64,000 nt of DNA from Sparassis latifolia (GCA_018466975.1 CM031557.1:2480001-2544000), one strand, 5' to 3'. Shown: positions 35,820 through 47,954, numbered from the stretch's first letter. Notes: generated from the letters alone by a model not told the origin. Numbers and translations are program-made.

Positions 35820-36762
35820 ACGGCACACGGTCACCTGACCGTCCTTGATAGTTACCGCGGCGGTCAAGTCGTAACCATAGCTTGGATGTGTCCGATACCT
35901 CGACGCTGGTCCTCCTATCTAATAGCTGTTATAACCTGTGCTCCAGGAGCCTTCTCTATTACTCGCCCTGTAGAGTGTCTCGAGATTTCCATCGAAATTC
36001 CTTGGCCGTCGTGTAGTATTCAGTGTCTCATCGTGTCGTTCATTTGCAAGTCAAGATAAGACTGAGTCCATATTTTCTGTCGTGCATTTGCAGTTGTGTT
36101 ACTGACGACGTTCATCCAAGACTTCAGGAATTAACATTCGGAGACTGTCCTCACGCGCATCATGTTACCGCATAACGTTTCGCAAGAATGCACAACGAAG
36201 GCGAGTACCATCCAAGAAACGTTCACGAACCAGATAAATTCGAAGCTGATGCACAATCCATGTGAAGTTCACAAGCCAAACATGCGGTGACTGCACGTCA
36301 ACGCTGCGGGGGCTTAGTCAGTTACCCTGCACCTCTCCCTCTCCGTGGCCGTCGATTGGCCGTCGGTGAATTGGGTTAGTTGCCACTGTGTCTCACTGAA
36401 TCTCATATTGTATTTTGCTGTAGTTTCTGGTTCAGATGGGCGTTCGCGGATTTCCTGACTTCATTAAAAAGGAGTGGCGAGTAGCGTCTTCATATAAGAC
36501 ATTGGGACACGATTAACGCACTTTGAGCTGCCAGTCCAGGGGCGATCAAGACGCTTTCAGATAGATTTGTTTCTCTAAGTGGAAAGACGGTCGTCATGTG
36601 AGTCCGTTCATTCATGAGACACTGCCCACCTGAACGTCAGCTTATGCAGGGATGGCGCGCTCATAACGCACCAACTTCATTCCGAAAAGTTGCACTGCAA
36701 GTACAGACACATTTTGGGATGGTATCGCATCATACGCGAACTGCGTGAAAACAATGTGCTTG
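35820..36762 (+). repeat. Direct repeat carrying a FEN-like 5' module, copy 2
   Basis: See copy 1 at 33482-34300. This copy continues into the rest of a FEN-like gene; copy 1 does not. Confidence 0.8.
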
Positions 36763-37790
36763 CTATCTGTGCATTCGAGGCCTTCGAGCGCAATCCTGCG
36801 AAGAGACCGGTGGTAAGGCGACTGTGTTCCATCAGAAGTCTTGATCGAGCAGTGTTCTAGTCATCTTCTCCAAAGTTCAGGCAATGGCGCACTCTCCAAG
36901 AATGCAATAAGGTGCGCTTGGGACACCACCGAGTTCTCTGACGCCGAATTGGCACTGCGCAGGGAACGAGGCAATACAGTACCCTTGACCTATCACGGTC
37001 TCTTTCCTCGCCATGCGATGACCCTGTTATACCACAAATTGAGGCTGCGGAGAACCATGATGACGCGAACAGCAAGGTCAGTCTTGGGGCATCCTTACAA
37101 GAGCCACGTGTTTTCGCAGCCTTACAATTTCGGTATGCAGCGACCGACGAGCGCAACTTATGAAGAGAGCAAAAAGCTTCTCAGAGCCCTCGGCGTGCCG
37201 TGCAAAAACCCGACCGGAATATTCGAGGGCGAGGCTTTTGCGTCCTCGATTGTGAGACACGGCTATGCTGACTACGTCGCCACAACCGACACCGTTCGTC
37301 CCGTCTGTCTCTTCTTCTCTTGGCACTGCACTTTTAAGGCCATGTTTCATTCCAGGATGTGTTGGTGTACGAGGTGCCTATGATTCAGAACATCGCAGAC
37401 CGCTCCAAGCCACTAGTCGTAACCTCCGGGGCGGATGTGCGTGTGTTGCTCCGCCTTGATCGGGCGAGTTTCGTGGACTTTGCGCTCCTCCTGGGCACAG
37501 ACTTCACCGACCGTATCAAGCACGTCGGGCCTGTACACGCTATCAGGCTCATCCGAAAATACGGCTCGATCGAACGCGTGATCAAGAGCATGCCGCAGCG
37601 CCCCTTGCCGGAGTCGTACCTCGCGCGGGTCAAAGAGGCGCGCCAGACCTTTGGCACGCTGGCTCCGTTGCCGCATTGGAAGCGCTTGCAAGTTCGGGAA
37701 CCTGATCTTGAGCAGGTCTCTCGAATCATGAAGGGTTATGGGCTGTCGTGGGCGCTGCAGCAAGAATGGGATGGTCGTAAGTGGGTCTAA
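36436..37790 (+). CDS. Shortened FEN/XPG-like paralogue, catalytic site altered
   Basis: Paralogue of the nuclease at 9864-12019, on the other strand. N-domain: MGVRGFPDFIKKE, then TLSDRFVSLSGKTVV, DGALITHQLHSEKLHCKYRH, HILGWYRIIRELRENNVLAI. Where the other copy has CVFDGKERS this one has CAFEAFERN, so the second metal-binding Asp of the N-domain is lost. The first intron donor is GCGAGT, where the other gene has GTGAGT. The long acidic insert is absent. I-domain: CKNPTGIFEGEAFASSI (Glu-Gly-Glu-Ala), DT then DVLVYEVPMIQNIAD after an intron at about 37297-37356. Helix-3-turn-helix: DFALLLGTDFTDRIKHVGPV, RKYGSIERVIKS; stop at 37788-37790. Exons between 36800 and 37000 are unresolved. It could be a non-catalytic DNA-binding relic or a decaying gene. 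Confidence 0.6.
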
Positions 37791-37982
37791 GGAGAGTGGA
37801 CCAGGACTAGAATGCTTCGTCACCTGGTTACCAGAGCTCAGTCTGCAATTATCCCATTTCATGTAGAACTTGGTAGAAACTAATATTGTCATTCGAGATG
37901 ATCTTCTCAATCACCAGGGTGAAGTAGCATTGCCAGAGCTGGCGCGAGGGCCGAGACGTGATGCTGAACTGGACAACTTCAA

Positions 37983-38629
37983 TGGTCTCGTACCCCGACG
38001 TGAGCGAGTAACGCACCCCACCACCGCCCTCGCTCTGACGTCTGGGGCATTTCAACCGTGACACCCCCCCTTGCTCTTATCAGCCCTAAGCGAGATTATC
38101 TGAGCCCGCGCCATCAATCATCCTGCCTTTTCGGGAAGGCACAGAGACTCGATGTCGAGATTCATACTCAACTTTTGGAGGCATTGCCCGCGAGGAGGCC
38201 ATGTAATCATGCAGAAATATAAAAGTGATGCAATATGAGCTTCCTCGCGAGAGGAATAAGTAGGATTGAGACACCTCTGTGAGAAACCAAGGAAAGTAAG
38301 TAGAGTCTGCAGTTAGTTCATGTTTTCTGTGGCCGCAATCCCTCATATAATTCATTAAACTACATGTACATTGTCAAGATAGTATTTCTATGCTAATTAC
38401 AGAGAATGACTGCTACAACAGTATGTGCACGCGGTGATATCATGGCTCGAAAGTCAGAGGAAGCGTAGAGGAATTGCCGATTTAGACAGGATGATTGATG
38501 GCGCGGGCTCAGATAATCTCGCTTAGGGCTGATAAGAGCAAGGGGGGGTGTCACGGTTGAAATGCCCCAGACGTCAGAGCGAGGGCGGTGGTGGGGTGCG
38601 TTACTCGCTCACGTCGGGGTACGAGACCA
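37983..38629. mobile_element. MITE with 143 bp perfect inverted repeats and 8 bp target duplication
   Basis: 37983-38125 and 38487-38629 are exact reverse complements by eye (ends TGGTCTCGTACCCCGACGTG and its complement). The direct repeat AACTTCAA flanks the element at 37975-37982 and 38630-38637. The 361 bp interior has no ORF. An 8 bp duplication is typical of hAT-type insertion; perfect arms indicate a recent insertion or gene conversion. It sits just downstream of the shortened FEN-like gene. Confidence 0.88.
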
Positions 38630-38637
38630 AACTTCAA

Positions 38638-39359
38638 CTACAACACATGCCAAATTCGGGCACCTATTATTGACTCCGATTTGTACAGTCGCTGAATCTT
38701 ATACGAGATCCGTGTAAGTGGCGACTTAGAGAGAAATTACGATCGCAAGCGCACCAGTACTATTGATGCATGACGAGAAAGACAACTACAATGAACTGAC
38801 AGTAACGTAACAACAATTAAGTGAGAGCAACAACAGTACTGCTATACAGAGAGAAGAAAGACAAAGATCAAGAATAATAATACATCCACCAAGTGACACA
38901 CACAGTAAAATACATGAACAGACATGGCAACCATCGGCCACGGCCAGGTATTGATAAAAAATACCTAGGTTGAGACGAGGACGAGGAGCCACCACTAGCA
39001 CCAGTTTTAAGCACGACGGCTGGACGCACGCTTACGTGGGCTGCAGGCCGTACAACGATGAGCAGCTCGGGAGATCTGCTCTCATTCGCGTACCTATGCA
39101 GAGGAACCGAGGGCTTGAAGCACTCCATGGAGTCAGATATACAGCTAGTGAAAAGGAAAGACAGGGCACATACCTGACGCAACCGTTGGCGGGGAGAGGC
39201 AGAGGTATGGCCATGCGACAGCGTTGCCCACATTGTCAGTTCTCGCTCGCACATCTACAGGGAGGAACCGGTAGTGGGGTTACTGGTCCCTGTCATACCT
39301 GAATGTAGAATGAACACATTCAGTTAGAAAGCTGACTAGATGAAAGAGAAAGGTGCATA
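38638..39359. other. Downstream flank of the hypothetical nuclear protein gene
   Basis: About 720 bp. May hold a last exon of the minus-strand gene at 39360-41193 (donor-like GTATGC after 39362), but I could not fix an acceptor or stop. No other feature seen. Confidence 0.35.
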
Positions 39360-41193
39360 CCCACACCTAGGGCGGAGAGGTACGCGTCGGTGAATGGGCC
39401 GAATTCACCCCCGCCAAACTCATTAACATCAAACTCCTGTGGGAGAACGATGGGGCTACCGGGCAGCGCGAGTGGAGCTGGGACAATAGCAGAAGCGTGA
39501 GCATGTAAACCCGACGGTAAAGCCTCATGAGTTTGTGGCGGAGCGGGCATCCACTCATATGCCGCTGGACATTGGCGCAAGAGCTCAGTTGAGGCTTAGG
39601 ATATCAGATGAGAGTTGAACACACCATCAGTTGGTGGTGGTGGTGGCGCAGCCGATTCCCGCATATCTCGCGACCGGAGTGACCGTGCGATATTTGGAAC
39701 TAACCCAGATGAGGCCCTGAGCGCGAAATATAACTGAAGAAGACGGACAAAGACTCACGCTGCGAGAAGCCAGTCGGGGATGGAGGCATTGTCCACGTTG
39801 TGTGCGCATGTGTGGTGGGCCTGCGGGGTTCCCAGTCAACAGCAACTGAAGGCATACCCGCTAACGATGCTGCGGGCCTCACGGGACGAAATTGCTGAGC
39901 TGGAGCCACCTGATTTGGGAACCACCGCGAGGGGCCTGCTCCAATGGCCGACATCGACGTGATAGGGTAGCGATGGTGGACGGGCTGCGGAGCCACGAAC
40001 TGGGGTGGCATTGGCGTTACCGCTGCCGATGCAGGACCATAGTAAATGGGCTGCGGAGCCATGAACGGAAGCGGCATTGGCGGGACAACTGGCACCGTCA
40101 TGGTGTGGACGTTCGTGGTTGCCGTGGCCCTGGTTGTGGCCACCTCAGTAGCTTTCGTCGTCAGCCGCCCAGCAATCCGAGCAGCGCCCGCGCGAGTCCT
40201 CTCATTGCTTTTCCGCGAGGTCGTTCGCTCTGACCTCCGGTTCTCGCGGGAGGTTGGGACCATGGCGATTCGCGTTCGTGCCTTCTTGTGAGGCAGAGCT
40301 GCCTCCGTCTCCGTAGACGGTTCATCGTCCCGAGCACGCTTCCTACTCTTGGAAGGTGCGTTTGCCGTCGGTGCAGAAGATGGGACTTTCGGAGTATCGT
40401 TCCATGGAGCAGGCCTTGGAGGAGCTGCCTCTGATTCGCCGGATTCCTTGTCTTCCAAAGCATGCCTGCCATTTGTAGACGAAGGTGTTGTTGACGCTGA
40501 AGATGAGCCCGTCCGGAAGTCATCTTCCCCTGCAGCAATCTTGATGACTACTCCGTGCTGTGAAATGTATTCCGTCGTCAGAATGCATACAGTAAGCGTC
40601 AATTGTCCTGCAACGTACCACGAAGGTTTCGACGACAGTGGCCCACTCCATGGGGCACTTCTCGTACTTGAAGGCAGGAGAACCATACTAATGACACTCG
40701 CAGTGAATCGTGATGTTATACGAAGAGGAGAAGACTTACCTTCGCCGCGTCCGGCATCAAATCGTTGGCGATCATAATGGGTGGCCTCACGCGACCATCG
40801 CGGCGGTGGACAACCATCTCCGATATCAGCACACCGCTGAACCTTCTTTCCAATCGTTGTAGGGGCTGTAGTAGACAAGGTAAATGAGAAGAACGATACA
40901 ACCAACAATTGATCGATACCCTAAGAGACAGTCCCACGCCTTTCTCGAATCCGGTGTCACGACCAGCACGAAGGTCGGCCATAGACCAGTAGGGAATGTA
41001 AAGTTCAATCGTCTGAGCGCCATTGGTGCTATCAGCAGCGACGCAAGTGCAAGGTAGGAATACATCGCACCATAACTGTGGCCGATATCGGCACCATCTG
41101 ACTCCAGCGGAACCCAGGGACCATGCGATCGTCAAGGCCATGTTCGTTGAAATGAACTTTTACCACAGCAGTGATTTTGCGAGTAGTTGACAT
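39360..41193 (-). CDS. Hypothetical Pro/Ala-rich nuclear protein
   Basis: Unrecognised. The minus strand reads MSTTRKITAVVKVHFNEHGL from 41193, then after a frame change near 41070 CVAADSTNGAQTIELYIPYW and ERRFSGVLISEMVVHRRDGR. A long exon (about 40650-39745) has GQLTLTVCILTTEYISQHGV, a basic nuclear-localisation-like KSRKRARDDE, KARTRIAMVP, and a Pro-rich tract (VVPPMPLPFMAPQPIYYGP). A further exon near 39580-39362 reads CPAAYEWMPAPPQTHEALPS and FDVNEFGGGEFGPFTDAYL. At least four exons; the frame change near 41070 may be a missed tiny intron or an indel, and the 3' end is unresolved. Composition suggests a chromatin- or transcription-related protein, but that is only inference. Confidence 0.5.
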
Positions 41194-42925
41194 GTTAAAG
41201 GAAGAAGCAAAGGTTGGAGACAAAATGGTGGTGGTTGTGGTTCAATGAGAAAGTGCCGGCAAAATCAGGAAGTGGCGGTTAAATAGCGTCGCGCGGCCGA
41301 TGGCCACGAACTCGAAGTGACCAAACAAACATGCCGCGACAAATTCAGCCACTTGCCTCGCTGGAATTATGGGAGCTGGGCGTCGGGTCAGACATTATTT
41401 CTCATAGCCCGACATTGGCCACTTGAGATATGCGCCGAAACATCCCCACGCCTAGCTGGGAGGGCGCGTTGGGTCTAATGTGGCCACTGGTCAGCATTGT
41501 ATCTCACGAGATTAGTTCTCGACCACTGACTGACATATTTCTGCTGTCGACCAACTAGGGCAGCCTCGGAGTCTATGGGGAACCTACCGCAAATAGTGTC
41601 CAGCGTCGTCGAGGAAAGGCTTCCACTTCACGCCAGTCGAATGATTTTGTCACATCCACGGAAACTCGATGGCCCTCTGGAAGTGGGCTTAAGTACCGCG
41701 ATACCGCGATAAGAGACATTTTCTCTGAACAAATCGACGTCAATTACTTCAGAAGACGCGCCTAAAAGCCCGAAGGACACCAACAACGATGCAGTGGTTC
41801 TGACATAACCACGTGAGTTAGCAGACACTTTGATGGACTTGCTGTCACTGACCATCATGCTCTTCCAGCCCGCAACTAGGTACATGCCCGGCATGATGCT
41901 CTATGTTCTCCGGAATGCATATTTCCGGCATATAGTTAACTGCATTCATCACCAAGTTAGTCGTAGCTTGGTATCTTGCACCTGCATCTCACAGTCACTA
42001 GAGGGAACCGCGATTCTTCGGCGGTGTCGAGGTACGAAATATCCATTTGTGTTTGCACCAGGGGTCACAGGATGACGAAAGTTCTAGGTTGCATTTCCCT
42101 GTTTCTGTCTCTGGTTAAGAAAAAAACCCGCCAGAAGGGACGAGATCGCCATGCCTTGCGCATTTGTCTGAGTCATGATCTACATCATGATAGTATGCAC
42201 CAGATGAGCGAATCCTGCCCACACAAGAGACTCACAATCAACGGTTATCATATTGATATGTCGACGAAATTCATCAGATCGCGAAGATGGTAGCAGCCAA
42301 CTCACGGATGTTCGCAGGCTGGAGTAGACCATTTTCATGTTGGGGTGAGCGACCACTAGTATCGGCAAATGCTTGAAGTCGCGTGGGAGATCCCGCTGTT
42401 TGCAACTGCTGAATAATGCGCATCACCATGCCTGTGTTCCTTGAGCATGCCACTAATTGTCAGACATACAAACAGGCTGTTTAGTAAGTATACACGATCA
42501 GGGTTCATTTAGCATCACTTGAGACTCTACTAAGAGGACAGCATCGTGACGGCTCACGCAGATTCAATATCTAGAACGTGAATTGGCGATAAAATTGCAC
42601 TGATTAAGCACAATCATCGCTCGAGCCGCGCCAAAAGTGCACCTGCATCTTTTGCACAAGACACGCTGTGCCTCGAGCCGCACTCATAAGTTCTTCGGTA
42701 ATCGAAGTTCAGCTGCAACATGTAACCAGCAAAAAAGGGGGGGGAGAATCCAGTGACCCAGATACCATAGCTCGTGCATAGATACCAATACCGAAATTGG
42801 TGAGTAAAGACTCGAGATCCGAGTAGTCGGGAGGCATTCCTTATGTGCCATCGCGATAGAATCCGCACCTGCCGCGTTTGTGCACCAGGGATGTTTGCAG
42901 ATGTTTGCTGGTACGTAGAATCGCG
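41194..42925. other. Gene-poor left flank of the 13.2 kb transposon
   Basis: 1.7 kb with only short unconserved frames. No gene, RNA or clear repeat recognised. Confidence 0.4.
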
Positions 42926-42931
42926 GAAGTC

Positions 42932-42987
42932 TATGGCGTACCATTTGTACATTAATTATTTCACCGCATAGCATATAGCATAGCATA
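42932..42987 (+). repeat. Left terminal inverted repeat of the transposon
   Basis: 56 bp, one mismatch against the right end at 56095-56150. Ends in overlapping AGCATA units; more such units continue to about 43020. Confidence 0.88.
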
Positions 42988-43193
42988 AAGCATAACATAA
43001 CATAAATCAGCATAGCATGTAGGCACATTAGTATTGTAATCTTATGTCAATAGCATTCAATCGGTGCACCTATCTTTAATCCTAAATAAACAGACAATAA
43101 AAGAATGTGTTTTGAATGAACCGCATAGTGCGCATAGTGCGCATCAAGCTCGACTCTTAGAAGTATGCATTTTGTACGATGATGGCCTACATA

Positions 43194-45106
43194 TCAAGCC
43201 CAATCCCAGGGCATCTCTTTCGTCTTTGTAAGGTCCTGGGATAGTTTCAGGAAAGGCTCCGATGCCTTACTCAGCCTGATGAATTCTGCATCCGCATTGC
43301 GGCTGCTGTCATTGAACCCATAAACCTAAATCATGGATCAGAGATGTAGATGTTAAATAGATGATGTACTCACAGAAGTTGAAGTCCCAGTAGAAGAAGG
43401 TCCAGCGGCAGCAGATGGAGTCCCGGTGATTGATGATGGACCGGCAATAGCAGTCTCAGACTCGGGTGGAGGAGTATCAAACATTCTTGGATCATAGAAG
43501 AAGGGGCTGTTCTCACGCTCTGTAAGATCGATAATATCAGAGGTAGCTAGTCAAAATGAAATGCGATTTTTTAGCAATATAAAACGGCGACCAGAAATTC
43601 TAAGTCGAAGTTAACTCACCGGGTACTAAGTCCATTTCTTGTGCACGTCCCTTCTCCTTGGCACATTCCTTCTCCTTGGCGGCATATTCTGTCATCACAG
43701 CTAGATTGTCATAGTAATGAATTGCCTGACCGACAACATGCAATAGTCTAGACTTACTAGGTATGCCAGTAGCTATGGACAGTGCGCCTGCAGTGGGAGA
43801 ACCAACTAGAGCGTCTACAAGTATCCAAGTTCAGTACAAAGCTACACTCTTACAAACTGGACTCACCTTCGTTGTCAGAAAGAAATAAAGAGCTTTTTTC
43901 TGAGGGTTTGGCACCGTCCTTCTTAATATCGGGCCTGATGTACGAGGTGTATGGGTAGTGGATTACATGGATTACATGTCAGTACTATGGCCAAAATAAC
44001 AAACAGACATACTCAAAGTCAGGCGATGCAGAATCAGAATCCTGTGAACCAGACAGAGTAGAATCCTCCCAGCCATTCAAATAAATGGCAGCCGGGATCT
44101 CCATCTTTGATGCTGTACCATAATTATAATTATCGCATTAGCAGTGGTTGATGGCCTATCAATGGAAGACTTACCAATATAGATTTTCCGATCCTTCACC
44201 GGTCGACCAACTCCACCCTTATACTTATCCAAAGTAGCTCCAACAATCTTCTTCTGTCGCACTACCTTTGTACTATACTGGCCATCTCGAGCACAAAGAA
44301 CCCATCCATGATTACGTGGTTCACCGTTCTCACGGATATACTTGAATGCATCAGGTAGCAGAGACTCAAGCCAAGTCTCAACCTGCATCTCATTCCAGCC
44401 ATCCCTAAATTGAAGCTTCTTATCATCTTCTGGAATGTAGGCAAGACCTTGCTCGGCCATTGAATCCAGCTTGACACGAGACACCTTAGGTCCGGCAGAG
44501 TCATTAAGATCTCCATGCTCATCCTGACAATTTTATTTAGATAGATGACGAGGTGGAATATGATGTAAGAGTGTACATACCAGACCACCGGGAATAAGTA
44601 TAACTGATCCCACCGTCACAGCCTTTCCATCACTAGACAATGTCGGCTTCTTCTGAATTATTAAACTTTGAGTATTGCATACCAAAGGAACTTTCTGATT
44701 GTACTTACCTTCGCCTTTTTGGGTGCTTCCTCATTAGCTGCGGCAGTGCTATCCTTGCGAGTCCTCTTCAATCCTGAGTTCATCTCCTTGATGACATCCT
44801 CTGCAGTAACTTTAGGGGCTGCCAAGGTAGCAATACCTGAGCCAGGTAAACTAGGGACCCCAAGTTTACCTGGGGTTATGTTAGTGGTAGAATTTTTTAT
44901 TTACGATCAGATCCATCCAAAATACCTAAGATTTGAGTCAATGAAGGAGGAGAGTCAACCCCTCAAGCTGGCAAGGTCTCCGGATGGGCAGTCTCCATAT
45001 GACCACAGTTGCGACATAATTCGGGTTTGTTGTCCTTCTGGTTGATACGTCTAGAAAATCGACGACATGGACAGTCGCCAACTGCGCACTTTGATTGGGC
45101 AGCCAT
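43194..45106 (-). pseudogene. Transposon gene E1: small Cys/His-motif protein with basic linker
   Basis: Unrecognised element gene of about ten small exons. It starts MAAQSKCAVGDCPCRRFSRR, followed by CRNCGHMETAHPE: a Cys-x5-Cys-x-Cys ... Cys-x2-Cys-x-His ... His cluster that could bind zinc. A TGA at 44963-44965 follows ETLPA; the frame continues GVDSPPSLTQIL. Next are a basic patch (LKRTRKDSTAAANEEAPKKA), a segment WNEMQVETWLESLLPDAFKY and ENGEPRNHGWVLCARDGQYS (44484-44160), and short acidic Ser-rich exons ending TKTKEMPWDWA at 43194. Splice sites are canonical where checked. With only one stop codon, a CGA to TGA transition, it may be freshly inactivated. A DNA-binding or transposition accessory role is inference from position and the N-terminal cluster. 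Confidence 0.6.
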
Positions 45107-45821
45107 AGGTATAGATAATGAGAGTACTGGTTTGATAATGATTGTCAGAGTAAATGAAGGATGTTGACTTTAAGTGAAAAGCGAATGGTGAGTCACTAGT
45201 GGAGAGAACAGTAGGAATGGTCGGTCATGGCTCACAAAGTATGACATGCACGTGTGCTCATGCCCATCTCGAGCCCAACATGGCAACTGTATAGAAGAAC
45301 TCACTGGACTACACCACATATGTTAGAGTACCAGATGCATTGAATATAGCCTCAGATTAAATATACCATGTATTAATAGATAGGGCGATGACTAGATGCA
45401 ATACAACTTGTGAATGTGAACATGAATGCCGTGAAAGTTGTCGGCATATAATTTTCATCTAGGGTGAACCATTATACTAAGGAGAGTTTGTCAAAGACTC
45501 AGAGGCAGAGAAACTCCAGATTGGCACCAATATTCCAGTAGGCCATAGGACATTGATGTATACAGCAGTCAGTCTGATAGGTTGGAGAATGTCACGTTGT
45601 CATTGCATAAGTAATAAGTAATCTAGACAAGGGAAGGAAGTGAGCCATAGTCGACTAAATTTGCATCAAGACATGCCATAAGATGGCTGGAGGCAAGTGA
45701 TAGGTGAATGCCAAACATCTACGTGTGAGATCTCAACAACACATACCATATGTGGAAGGCTTCGGCAAAGTGATCAGTGTTCGCCAACTCCAAGTCGCGT
45801 CATAATGTCCAAAGCTTGCAC
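45107..45821. other. Spacer between E1 and the integrase
   Basis: 715 bp inside the transposon; no gene seen. Probably E1 promoter and integrase 3' flank. Confidence 0.4.
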
Positions 45822-47833
45822 TCAGAGAATTGCCCTTGGCAGCCAAATTTCCGATGGGAGGGTGACGATGAGTTCCTTTTTCTTCTTGCTGAACTTAATA
45901 GACTCCTCCTCCGGATACTGATCACCTTCCCATTCTTCTGCACATGCACCATATCCTGCAGGAATCAGGCCTGCATTGCGAACTTCCTGCAGTATGGTTA
46001 GAAAAAGATTCTTATGATTAGAATTAGAAAAGGGAGCTTGGTGAGTGGCCACCTTGATAGGCTTATGTTGGATATGTTGTTCTTGGTCGCCTTCAATTTG
46101 ATTCTCTAGTTCCTCAATTGCATGGTCGGTTTCATCAGCTTCTTCATCGCTACTATCCTCCTCCATAGGTTCATCGTCAGGGTGACCTGCACCGGTCTGT
46201 CCAACAGGTCGGTTACAAATACTGCCCATTACACCATAATACTGCTCAAGAGTATCTGGATGCACATTATCCATAGGATCTTTGGCATAGATACCCTGCT
46301 GTGTCTGGCCAAGAAGACGCATGTCCTATATACAAGTACACAGTAAGCATGGTATATTTGAGTTTAAAATAGATACAATTACCAGTGGACTCATATTCTT
46401 AGTTTCTGGGCCAGACACTGGGTGACGATTCCATTCACTCTGAAAATCGCCGCAGTCTTGATTGATCATATCCAGAAAGAGTAGATGCAGGAGCCTGAGA
46501 TGATATGATTTCTTGCGGTCAAGATAATGCAGTCTTTCTAGTCTTTTAAAGAATGCACACCACCGTCGAACGAATTGTGTGCCGACATCGACCTATAATC
46601 GTTCGATGCGAGAATTATGTGTAGACCTATATATGTAAGTTTACACAATGATGGCACATTTAATGCAGTAGAACTTACGATCCCCACATAAAGGATGCAC
46701 GATTGGGTCCTCGGTGCATAATCATCCAAACTGATACTTTCACATTCTCACCACCTCTATCACCTCTGACTCTAGAGGGCGTGCCAAAGTGGCGAATGGC
46801 CTCTAGGAATACTTCAAGCACAGTAGTAGCCTTGTTATTAGTACTAGCATGAAGGCCAGTCACCTTGGGCATAACGGTGTGAGCATGGTTCCAAATGATC
46901 TGACTGCACATTTACCACTCGATCATAGCCATCAATAAATCCATGGATCACTATCACATATGCTATAAGCTTGTGGTGTCCATCTCCATGCCACAGGTAG
47001 TTTGGCCTAGGTACACTATACCTGCGATGTTGTATCCTATCATGGCGACGTAAAATCTGACCAAGCCCATCTACTTTTCCTAGAGTCTTGAATTCACTTC
47101 CACTGTATACGTAGACCATGGTGATGCAAGAAACCCATGACAAAGCGGAGGCCAGAGTTAGGCTTCTTGGCTTTGTATATGCGTAGGAGTAGGTCGAGTT
47201 CATCATTGGTAATTTGACTGTACCGCTGATATAGACCCAGTGTCCTGAGTCGTTTCTTGACAGTATGTCGATGCAGATGCAAGATAGATGCCAGAGTGGT
47301 CATAGAAATGCACCGATGTGAAGACATAGCCTCGGTTAAATATGCTGGATCGATATACTTGGATGGTCGTCCTCTTTTCTTGCCTCTGTATATAAGGGTA
47401 GGGTGCGGGTAAAGAATGGAATTTTGCTCCCTACAGCATGCTATTGATTCAGTGATATAGACAGCCAGGTTCAACTAAATGAGTACCTTCCAGTGGCGGC
47501 ATCCGAAGCCAGGTTCAACTTATTGACAAGCTGTCGCATTTTGTCCACAGCTAAGTGTATCCACTGTGCAGTCAACTCTTCAGAAATCATGGCTTCCAGG
47601 AGAGGTGCAGATGTCTGTTCTGTGTGTTCAGCCAGTATGCGAAGGCAAACAGGGTCACCATCTTCCTGATGGAGTATTGTGTGTGCATGGGCATAGCACT
47701 CATGTAGCAATCTGTGGGCCGCTTGGACATTAGGATTCCAGCCTTCAGGTTTATCAGGAAGGTCAGGAAAGTCAGATATGGACAATATAACAGGCATGAT
47801 GGCTTTATTCCAGTGGTACAGGTATGCTCTCAA
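45822..47833 (-). pseudogene. IS3/retroviral-type DDE integrase (transposase) of the element
   Basis: The enzyme that would cut and join transposon ends. From 47797 (MPVILSISDFPDLPDKPEGW; alternative start 47833) an N-terminal helical part leads to a helix-turn-helix segment (MTTLASILHLHRHTVKKRLR). Catalytic core: RPNYLWHGDGHHKL (first Asp), VRGDRGGENV (second Asp), then after an intron NSRIERL (Glu, about 34 residues on). The C-terminal part includes RRWCAFFKRLERLHYLDRKK, NRHPVSGPETKNMSP, LGQTQQGIYAKDP, then an acidic linker and ends in PSEIWLPRAIL. Lesions: TGA at 47094-47096, a one-base shift in the TTTT run at 47075-47078, and TAG at 46593-46595 replacing the Trp of RIERLW. Both stops are explained by C:G to T:A transitions. 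The catalytic triad itself survives. Confidence 0.85.
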
Positions 47834-47954
47834 TACACGCTCTTCCTATACAGGCAGGCAGGCAATGACTGATTGCCTTTTACAGACTATCTCAATCGTT
47901 CTTTCACCTTTCACCCAACCCCCCTTCCATCCAATCTGCTCAATATATCTGTCT
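47834..47954. promoter_or_regulatory. Short divergent promoter between integrase and BTB gene
   Basis: Only 121-157 bp separate the two start codons, so the genes must share an upstream region. A pyrimidine-rich tract (TTTCACCTTTCACCC) precedes the BTB start. Confidence 0.45.

Noticed and set aside
38868..39254. 128-codon minus-strand ORF (MCERELTMWATL) as a separate gene
   Set aside because: Low conservation by eye and mixed frames; at most part of a last exon of the hypothetical gene upstream.
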